Positions 56,972 through 64,000 of a stretch of DNA of 64,000 bases are shown one piece after another. How positions within the stretch are numbered: the first letter of the stretch is position 1; each line of letters opens with the position of its first letter. Source of the stretch: Otatea glauca (taxonomy: Eukaryota; Streptophyta; Magnoliopsida; Poales; Poaceae); contig CM070724.1 in NCBI GenBank assembly GCA_036346275.1, positions 49,725,038-49,789,037 on the forward strand, in the 5' to 3' direction. A program made the translations under genes and the position numbers. The notes under the pieces were generated by a model, which did no database searches, was not told where the DNA came from, and was given only the letters and a program-made list of their open reading frames with translations.

Positions 56972-57969
56972 TCAAGCTATCTTGACCTCACGCGGGCAGC
57001 GCCCTCGACACCTTCTCCCGGGAGCAGCGCCGGAGACCATTCCAGAGCCCCTAGAAGACGCGAAACACCGGTCGGGCCAGGCGCCAAAGGCAAAGGGAAG
57101 AGAGGCGAGAAGAAGTCCGCCCAACCTACGGTTGGGGTGGGCGTCGAGAATGGCTCTGGTGGCCGCGACCTCGATGGCGCTTTCGCCCATAACGGCGGCC
57201 ACCCGGGCTTCGACCTCGGTCGCGGCGAGCTCGGGCTCCGCCATCCTCATCTTGTCGGACGCCCCCTCATACCGTAACAGGGGGCGCGACCTGTACATGA
57301 GGGGTTGCACGCGCATCCCCATGAAGGCACGCGACGACGAGCGTCCCGGTGAGCCTCTGCTCGCCAGAGCCCGACACGCTCCGCGATCAGGGCCACCTTC
57401 TTCTTCTCCTTGTCAGCACCCCAGTTCCATTCTTCCCCCGCCACAGGAAGCTTGTTGGTGAACGGCGGGGCGCTGTCTCCGACGTTCCGGACGTAAAACC
57501 ACTCAGAACGTCATCCCTTGTTGGACGACGGTAGCTTGACGTCGAGGTACTCCGAGCTCCGGCCGGCCCGAAGCTGGAGGGCCAGGCCACCGATGGGCGC
57601 CGTAGCATCCGCTGGCTTGACCTTCCAGAGCCTTGCTTGGAAAAAGTACCTCCACAGCGCCCAGTGCGGCTCGATCCCCAAGAAGGCCTCACAAAGCATG
57701 ATGAAAATGGCGATGTGGAGGACCCCATTGGGGTTGAGATGGTGTACCTCTGCCTTGTAGTGGAAGAGCAGCCCTCGGACGAACGGGTGCAGCGGCAGAC
57801 CGAAGCCGCGCTCGAAGAACGAGGCAGGCACTACGACCTCGTCGTCCCCCGGTGAAGGGGCGGCGGCCCCGTCGGCACCCTCCGGTGAGAGAGATCTGCG
57901 CAAGGAGGAAGTCTTTCTTCACCAACCCGAGTGCAGGTGGCACAGGCGAGCACTCCGGCCACGACATCC
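56972..57969 (-). pseudogene. Putative gypsy-type transposon (Transposase_28) domain protein, broken
   Basis: An ATG at about 57969 (MSWPECSPVPPALGLV) starts the likely N-terminus. A frame shift near 57890 leads into SFFERGFGLPLHPFVRGLLF, then HYKAEVHHLNPNGVLHIAIF, LCEAFLGIEPHWALWRYFFQ and SSNKG. These are the hallmarks of the cereal family called putative gypsy-type transposon (Pfam Transposase_28). A TGA at 57511-57513 stands where Trp is usual after SSNKG; the same frame continues with EWFYVRN and EEWNWGADK to 57247. The VQPLMYRSRPLLRYEG stretch is in another frame (57322-56972). So there are two shifts and one stop. Its role in the element is unknown. Confidence 0.75.
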
Positions 57970-58094
57970 TCGCGAAAAGACGGCGGAAAGGTGAGGAAGG
58001 GATAAGGCTCTTCTTTGCTTTTTCTTGTCTTAGGCAAAGGGCTGAAAGATGAGGAAGGCAAGAGCGCGTGACTGCCCGAGAACGTCCCATGACG

Positions 58095-58102
58095 TATTTA
58101 TA
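58095..58102 (-). promoter_or_regulatory. TATA box of the Transposase_28-type gene
   Basis: The minus strand reads TATAAATA about 130 bases before the ATG at 57969. The spacing resembles that of the TATAAATA before the antisense PMD gene at 32896. Confidence 0.5.
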
Positions 58103-58895
58103 GAAGGCGAAGCGCCCGACCGAACAAGCACCCCTCGGCGAGCGTCGCGTACACCCTCGTCTGCGCGGCGGCTCTGTAACTCCGATTTCCAATTTCTCCT
58201 GCGTTTTAATCTCGGCAGTGCAAAGCCGTAAAGACACCGCCTCGGCGGTCGTCCTATGACCTCTCGGTCTCGCCTTTAGGCGGGGCGGTTGCCGGGCGCG
58301 TCGAAACCCGGCCCAGGCGGCTGCGGCCCGAACGGCGAGCTTCGGCGGCTCGCGCCGGCCCAACCAGAGAGGCGTGGGTTCTAAAGTCCTATTCCACGGA
58401 TGGACATAAGGCCGCCCGACAAAAAGCGAGCAAAGGGCGGGTATGGCGAGTCCCGGTGATCCCCACGTTGGGTCGGTGGCGACCCAATCGCCTCTACTCG
58501 TGTCAGAGACCATACTTTACACTCTCCGGGAGCTCATCGATGGGCGGCGGCCCGGTGTGCCACTGGTCGTGGACGACCCGGTCCGATCTGAGATCGAGTA
58601 AAGAAAGGTTTCTTATGGGTCGCCACGGCGGCGGGACACCCTACTGCAGGACCGTCGCTCGGAAGGGTCCCCTGGGCGGGACCTCCCGGGACCCACTCGG
58701 ACTACTGTTATTAGCTCCATGAGCACGGCGTTGAACCAGCGCGTAAAAGCGCGTCGCTCACCCCCTCCAGGTCCCACACCTGCGGACGGGGTACGTGTGG
58801 GATAGGCGGCGGCCACTCCTCTCGCGGCTACCCTCGCCGGACGAGGACTCGGGATGGATGCCCCACGTCCAGCTACGACGTGAAACGAGCCACGT

Positions 58896-59176
58896 CCAGC
58901 TACGACGTTAAACGAGCACTCGGACACCCGAACCTCACGAAGAGGCATCCGGTCGTCCCTGCCGACCAAGGCACGGTCTAGCTACAACGTTAAACGAGCA
59001 CTCGGACACCCGAACCTCACGAAGAGGCATCCGGTCGTCCCTGCCGACCAAGGCGCGGTCTAGCTACGACGTTAAACGAGCACTCGGACACCCGAACCTC
59101 ACGAAGAGGCATCCGGTCGTCCCTGCCGACCAAGGCACGGTCTAGCTACGACGTTAAACGAGCACTCGGACACCCG
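58896..59176. repeat. 82-bp minisatellite, about 3.4 copies
   Basis: TACGACGTTAAACGAGCACT recurs at 58901, 58983 (one change), 59065 and 59147, an exact 82-base period. Each unit also has CACCCGAACCTCACGAAGAG and ATCCGGTCGTCCCTGCCGAC. The last copy is cut at the edge of the 125-bp repeat. Confidence 0.95.
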
Positions 59177-59301
59177 GACAACAATTAATCTTTCAACTTA
59201 ATTTGGGTTGTGCTCAGTCGATCTTGGAGGCATCCATTATGTGTTAATGGAGTGCGGTGATGATTGAGACAACCGTGTTTGTTGGACTAACATCTTCCAT
59301 G
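59177..59301 (+). repeat. 125-bp direct repeat, right copy
   Basis: This is the partner of 53993-54117; LTR sequence continues after it with AGTTGTGAAGTAGG. Confidence 0.95.
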
Positions 59302-60733
59302 AGTTGTGAAGTAGGTTGAGTCCAAGATGATAAAGAATCGGGAAGAAGAAGAAGTCATCATGTGTTGATGAGCTTCAAGAGGTGATCCCGAAGTAAAGAG
59401 AAGAGCTAAAAGGTTCATCATGTGTTGATGACCAAGAAGAAGAAAATGTGATCCTAGAGAGAAGATGATTGGAAATCATAAAAGCTCCAAGTGGATCGCT
59501 AGAGGCAAAGGTATAACTAGCTAGGGCTAAGGATGTGTTCCTAGTCTTTTACCGGTCTCGGTGTTTGGTTGGAAGACCGGGTTGCTAGTTAGGTTGCCGT
59601 ACTATTAAGAGGGGTTGAGTCTTTTAGCTTGAGTTTCATCATGTGTTGATGAACTCGATCCGGTTCACTCTAGCTCACTCTCTTGGTTTGGTGTTTGCAT
59701 GAAGCTAACCATTTGGCATGTGTTGCAAATGGGTGAAGCTTGTGCATTGGATTTTGCATGAGCAAAGTATTTGCATGTGTTGCAAATAAGGGTGCTCATG
59801 CTTGCATCTTATTTGAATCTTAATTGATTTGGTTTAAAGTGGTTGCATGGAGCTAGAGATTTGCATGTGTTGCAAATAGAGAGCTCATGCACTTGAATTT
59901 GTTGTGGTTGTTTGCATGGTGCTAGAGATTTGCATGTGTTGCAAATAGAGAGCTCATGCTTTGGTGTTTTAGCTTGTGATTGGATCATGTGTTGATCATC
60001 ACAAGGCTAAGCTTGGTTTGGTTGCAAAATGTGTTTTTGCAAAGTGTTGGTTTATTATTTGCAAATGTGTTTTGCAAATAAGCTGGAAGTTATAAGGTTC
60101 GATCCTAGAGCATGTGTTGACATTTGCAAATGTGTTTTGCAAAGTGTGGGATCATGTGTTGATCCTTACATGGCTAAGAGGATTGATCTTATAAGTTCGG
60201 AGTTTATTTGCGAATGTGTTTTGCAAATAAGTTAGAGTTGTTATTTGCAAATGTGTTTTGCAAATGAACTTGAGATTATGGGTTTCGATCCTAGAGCATG
60301 TGAATAGGGTTTGCAAATGTGTTTTGCAAATTGTCTTGATCATGTGTTGATCATCACATGGCTAAGAGGATTGATCTCATAAGTTCTTGGTTTATTTGCA
60401 AATGTGTTTTGCAAATAAGTTGTGCTTAATGAGATTATTTGGAGTATGTGATTAACATATGCAAATATGTTTTGCATAGTGTTGTGATCATGTGTTGATC
60501 CTCACATAGCTCCAAGAATATATCTTTAATGGTTTGGAGAAAAGTTTTTGTGTAAAAGCAGTGTTTTCTCCCGAGGTCGGTCGTCATCGCCCTTGTAAGG
60601 CAGTAGCAGAGGGGTCCGGTGCTACTGCATGATTTGGCCGTAGCACCGGGAGGCGATGCTACGCCCTCCGGCCGGTGTGATTTTTCTAGAGAGAGTGTTT
60701 TGAGTTCGGCTGAGGCCGTGCAAGTGAGTTGAG

Positions 60734-60761
60734 GCGGTGCTACCGCCGGCGGTAGCACCGC
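60734..60761. repeat. 28-bp perfect palindrome
   Basis: The half-site GCGGTGCTACCGCC is followed directly by its exact complement. Related GGTGCTAC / GTAGCACC pairs occur at about 60620-60650 and 60840-60860, giving a GC-rich palindromic cluster just upstream of the LTR TATA box. Confidence 0.9.
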
Positions 60762-60908
60762 TCCCGATGGCCGGTGCTACTGGTTTTCTGCAGCGGCTAG
60801 TTTTGTAGCCGTTGGCGAGGAGGTCGGTGCTCTGGGTCTCGATGAGGCGGTAGCACCGGGTTTCTTGAGTTTTTGATTTCGCCCCAACGGCTAGTTTTGG
60901 CTTGGAGG

Positions 60909-60916
60909 CTATAAAA
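60909..60916 (+). promoter_or_regulatory. LTR TATA box
   Basis: CTATAAAAGGAGG reads on the plus strand about 780 bases before the LTR end, giving a plausible U3/R border near 60940. Confidence 0.6.
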
Positions 60917-61639
60917 GGAGGCCTTGGGGGTATTTGCTTGGTGGTGAAATCAAGTGTGTGTTCTTGGGGTGAAGTGCATGTGTTGCCTTCTCTAATTTGC
61001 CTTTGAGCTAAGAGTGAGTCCTAATTGCAGTGTTGCAATTAGGAAGTGGATGAGCCTCTTGTGCATGTGTTGCACTTAAGGAGGATCCTTGTGCATGTGT
61101 TGCACTTGGTGAGGTTCAAGCGGAAGGGCTTGACTTGTTACTCTTGGAGGTTGCCGCCTCCTAGGCGGCAGTGCGCGACGTCGTCTTGTGGAGCTCTCAG
61201 CGGAGGTTGTGAGAAGCCCGGCAAAGTTTGTGAAGGTTGGGCTCGCCTGCAGAGAGGAAAAGGTGCTACCACTAGTGGATTCGAGGTGAGTGCTCAATTC
61301 GTGGAGCCGGTCCAATTCGTTTGGGCTAACCTCAACGTGGACTAGGGGAGACCGGCAAGTCTCCGAACACCACGGTAAAAAGTATCGTGTCTCTTGTGCT
61401 TGCATTGTGTTTGTTATTTATGTTCAAGCAATTTATATTCATAGAATTAAATTGATTGATTGCTTGTCTTTAGAATTGCATATTCTTGTTAGAGATATAA
61501 TTAGTTAGTGCACATAGTGAGCCTAGTTGTTTTAGGCTTTAATTGTCAAAACCTTAGTTTATCGCTTCCGCATTAATATTTGTTGATGTTTTGGTATTAG
61601 GATAATTAGGGGTGAATTGCTTTGTAGAAATTAGCGAGA

Positions 61640-63175
61640 GAATTTTAAAAGCCACCTATTCACCCCCCCTCTAGTCGGCATCCTCGACCTAACAAAGGCT
61701 GAGCGAATAGAAAGAAAGGCTGAGCAAACAGAAGGAAAGGGGGTGGGGGCGGGCTGAGCGAATAGAAGGAAAGAGAGGGTATGGAGAACGAACCGCTGCC
61801 ACCAAGTCGTAATTAGAAGTAGTAGAGATAATGATGTAGTGACTTTCTGTACTTGAGACTTGCACTCTTCACAACTAATACCAAGTAGCATTTCAAAGCA
61901 AACCAACAACAGTCTTAAATCGAGAATCAAGAAGCGTGGCAATGCCTATTAATCCTTGAATGCCATGCCAATACTTATCAAACTTTTCATTCATGCTAAT
62001 TGACATTGCTTGTACAATTTGGATCCGTAAAAGTTGACCATTGCCTCATGTTCATTTTAATTTCACAAATTTTGGGAAAGCATACATTGGCAGTGACATA
62101 CTGAGTACCAGAAAATATGTTGGTAATTTCATAAAATATCCTTAATCTCTCAACAACATCAATAGCAAATAACCATTCTTCTTAACTTAGATTACAATCA
62201 TAAAATTTCTCAACCTTTGCTGCACGACTGAAAATAGTCTTATAGGGCAAAGCAAAGCTAAGCATAGTAAAAGTTAAATTCCATCTAGTTTTGCAATCAA
62301 GCACAACTTTTTTGGTTATAGTGACTTTTATAAACTTAGCAATTTCTTCAAACTTCTCTGCTCTTTTTGGTGTGGCAGTCCAAAAAGCTATGCTATCACG
62401 TATGTGTTCAATAGCATGTTTGATCACTTCCAAGCCATCCTTCACGATTAAATTGAGAATGTATGCACAACAACGCATATGAAGTATCGTACCTTTCAAC
62501 ATAAGCTTATTTGGCCCAATCTTCTTGATTAAGTCAGAAATTATCTTATCATTTGTTGATCAATTGTCCAGAGTCACAGTTGATAGCCTCTCATCAATAT
62601 TCCATGCTACTAAGGATTCATTGAGTTCATCATTAATACTTCTATAGTGTGTGGAGCTGGCATATAAATGAATCTACAAACAAATTTATATAACCAGATC
62701 AACAATAAATTCAGATTTGAAAGTTTAGATGAAATGGGATGTAATAGCCATGTAGTAACAAATTACCTCATGACAACACTTCTAAGCTTCCATGAATCAT
62801 CGATTAAATGGGTTGTAATAGCCATGTAGCCTTTCTTTGGTTGTCAGAAGTCCACATGTTTGTATTGATTGCAACTCTAGACCTATTGGTTGCCATGTAG
62901 TCAATGGCAATCTTCTTTTCTTCCTCGTATTGCTTCAAGATGTCATTCCTAACAATTAAAAAATCAAAACAAGTTAGACAATAGATTAGAAAGCAAATTC
63001 AGATCATACAACTCATAAGTTTGTCACATTCCATACCTAATAGTATTCCTTGTCACTATTTTGAATAGGGGCTGAAGTGCACCAACAAATCGCCAAAATC
63101 CAACATGATCAACCATGCATAAGGGGTACTCATGTAGCACCATTATGGCAGCAAGTTCTCTCCTAGCAACTTCTT
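61640..63175 (-). pseudogene. hAT transposase, N-terminal and catalytic core fragments
   Basis: Going leftward on the minus strand: HEYPLCMVDHVGFWRFVGAL and QPLFKIVTRNTI (about 63130-63040), a GLLTTKERLHGYY-like piece of the W-T-S...GYM segment, ESLVAWNIDERLSTVTLDN (about 62620), HMRCCAYILNLIVKDGLEVI (62480-62420), DCKTRWNLTFTML (near 62290) and FSGTQYVTANVCFPKICEIK (about 62110). These are the ordered blocks of plant hAT (Ac/RICESLEEPER-like) transposases. Stops (one after TLDN) and frame changes are frequent. The chain ends at the LTR insertion. Confidence 0.85.
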
Positions 63176-63177
63176 AA

Positions 63178-63624
63178 TCAAATGTGTAGTTCTCCACCGA
63201 CACTTACCCTTTTATCTCTAGAATTCAACCTCAAGGATGGTTGTACCATTGTCTTGCCCTTCTTCTCTGCTGCTGCCAATTTGCTTTTTCGATATGGACA
63301 TGCCTTCAAATGGTCATGAATATGCTTTGTTCCATTTCGAGTTTCTCCTCCAAGCTTCTTGAAACAATAATTGCATTTGGCCTTGATTTTTCCCGTGACT
63401 TTAACTCTCTTGAACTCCTTCCACACAATAGTGGTCAGTTTTCTCTTATTGCCAACAGTTCCATCTTTGACTTCATCACTTGTTATTTCAATCTCCTCTT
63501 CTCCTCCCACTGCCTCCGAGTCGTTAACTGACTCAGGCAACGATGGAAGTAAGCTTGGTTGACGCTGGCTGCCACTCCCAGTCCCACTGCCACTAGCTGG
63601 GGTAGACATGCTCTGAACTGCCAT
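63178..63624 (-). pseudogene. BED zinc finger at the N-terminus of the hAT transposase
   Basis: This 148-codon frame starts MAVQSMSTPASGSGTGSGSQ. After an acidic stretch it has VWKEFKRVKVTGKIKAKCNY, CFKKLGGETRNGTKHIHDHL and KACPYRK: a BED finger with the aromatic W..F, C-x2-C and H-x4-H/C ligands. This domain binds the transposon ends. The first ~148 codons are open, but the downstream transposase is broken, so the locus cannot make a full protein. The 5' leader continues toward 64000, where nothing else is recognised. Confidence 0.88.
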
Positions 63625-64000
63625 TCAAAGAAATTCAAATGACATGCTTATTAATTATTACTGACAGATAGAATCAATGCATACAAAGATGGAACCACCA
63701 AAACATTTGCTCTGCTTGTGTGGACAACATGCAGAAGTTGAAATTTCTCAGGCTTGAATCTAACAACATAAGATTGGTATTTCTATATAAGAATACATGC
63801 CTGCATTCATGCCATAAAGGTACATGAAACCACTACATAAAGAAAATCACCACTGTGTTCAGCTTAATGATCACACAGTAAGAGTAACAGAGCATAAATT
63901 TACATTTAATATAAATCTTAATAATTCAGGTCTTTCCTTGGGCCATAGTTAGCTTTCACCTTTTTATTGCCAAGAAAAAACCATTATACTTTCACCAAAT

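Larger units (their letters stand above)
54118..59176. mobile_element. 5.06-kb GC-rich block with gypsy-type accessory gene
   Basis: Composition jumps from AT-rich LTR to GC-rich sequence at both edges. Inside, the minus strand carries a TATA box (58095-58102), a degraded Transposase_28-type protein and a coiled-coil segment. Both ends hold tandem repeats (196-bp unit at 54211, 82-bp unit at 58896). No clean LTR termini or 5-bp duplication bound it; instead 125-bp LTR repeats do. It looks like a transposon fragment placed by repair or recombination. Confidence 0.7.
59356..61105 (+). repeat. Array of hairpins with constant TGTGT loop
   Basis: About 22 inverted repeats of the form stem, TGTGT, complementary stem. 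Stem CATCA at 59356, 59416 and 59637. ATTTGCA at 59711 (one mismatch), 59769, 59859 and 59928. GATCA at 59983, 60149, 60338 and 60486. TTTGCAAA at 60057, 60122, 60206 (one mismatch), 60243, 60310 and 60394. TTGCAAAA near 60022. TATGCAAA at 60459 with loop TATGT. CTAATTGCA at 61021 with loop GTGT. GTGCA at 61061 and 61091. Several stems extend imperfectly to 13-20 bases (59763-59796 pairs GCATGAGCA with TGCTCATGC). Two more lie in the 5' part of the LTR (CATCA at 53904, CCATTA at 54050, the latter repeated at 59234). Function is unknown. Confidence 0.9.
53423..61694 (+). mobile_element. Solo LTR (~3.1 kb) interrupted by a 5.06-kb block
   Basis: It begins TGTAAGTTCAAGCTCC and ends CTCGACCTAACA. 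The 5-base duplication AAGGC flanks it (53418-53422, 61695-61699). The terminal stretch CACCCCCCCTCTAGTCGGCATCC is the usual 3' end of long cereal LTRs read in the sense direction, so plus is taken as sense. A TATA box at 60909 would put the RNA start near 60940, leaving U3 unusually long. No internal region, primer site or second LTR follows. Without the interrupting block (54118-59176) and one 125-base repeat it would be about 3088 bp. It inserted into the hAT transposon. Confidence 0.82.
50667..64000 (-). mobile_element. Large hAT transposon, disrupted; 5' end beyond the window
   Basis: The left (3') terminus TAGGGGTGGCAATGGG with CCCCG/CGGGG subterminal repeats (50667-50843) is a typical cereal hAT end. 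The minus strand then encodes a hATC dimerisation domain (52566-52180) and, after large insertions, the transposase core (62700-61640) and a BED zinc finger (63624-63178). No matching right terminus occurs before 64000. Bases 50659-50666 (ATGTCAGA) would be one target duplicate. Secondary insertions (52567-53422 region and the LTR at 53423-61694) and stops make it inactive. Confidence 0.85.

Noticed and set aside
57689..58513. 274-codon minus frame in the GC-rich block
   Set aside because: It begins far upstream of the TATA box and overlaps the Transposase_28 frame out of register. Only its segment near 57969 (likely N-terminus) is used.
58896..59176. CRISPR-like array
   Set aside because: The 82-bp units are contiguous tandem copies with no unique spacers, and this is a plant nuclear genome.
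59356..60500. Hairpin array as a simple satellite
   Set aside because: Spacing is irregular and the stems differ in sequence. What repeats is the loop and the self-complementarity, not one monomer.

Overview
This is a nuclear genome window from a grass (Poaceae). The signs are intron-rich plant genes with GC-rich first exons, and dense cereal-type transposons: Ty1/copia and Ty3/gypsy elements, CAG- and TAGGGG-ended hAT elements, Stowaway-like MITEs and a LINE tail. The species cannot be fixed from the sequence. Everything here was read by eye, so exon borders are splice-site and reading-frame inferences.

Layout. 1-492 holds nothing recognised. 493-7022 is a minus-strand Ty1/copia element with two ~1.1 kb LTRs and broken gag, integrase and RT. 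7023-16300 is intergenic and filled with small transposons: hAT-like elements, one with a clean 8-bp target duplication; an insertion flanked by a 53-bp duplication; a diverged segmental duplication; a LINE tail; and MITEs. 16428-25155 (+) is a 14-exon gene for the bifunctional biotin enzyme (dethiobiotin synthetase plus DAPA aminotransferase), whose intron 6 hosts several DNA transposons. 25850-28375 is a triplicated ~200-bp unit split by two repetitive insertions. A tRNA-Arg(TCT) lies at 28464-28536 (-). The last three exons of a 4-coumarate:CoA ligase-like gene are at 28978-29904 (-), with no upstream exons in the window. 32025-39304 holds three related gypsy LTRs, degraded gag/protease on the minus strand, and two antisense plant-mobile-domain (PMD) genes. 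39317-41007 (+) is a broken SET-domain methyltransferase pseudogene carrying a hAT MITE with a perfect 8-bp duplication. 44314-47380 (+) is an intact 5-exon gene for a tail-anchored syntaxin-6-N-domain protein.

From 50667 to beyond the window end lies a large hAT transposon (BED finger, transposase core and hATC fragments, minus strand). It is split by an LTR insertion (53423-61694, 5-bp duplication AAGGC), most simply a ~3.1 kb solo LTR. That LTR is itself interrupted by a 5.06 kb GC-rich block flanked by 125-bp direct repeats and encoding a degraded 'putative gypsy-type transposon' protein.

The most unusual signal is inside that LTR. It has about two dozen hairpins, each with a different stem but nearly all with the same five-base loop TGTGT. 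I do not know a described element class with this architecture. Only the biotin gene, the syntaxin-like gene and the tRNA look functional; the other coding remains are transposon-derived or pseudogenic.
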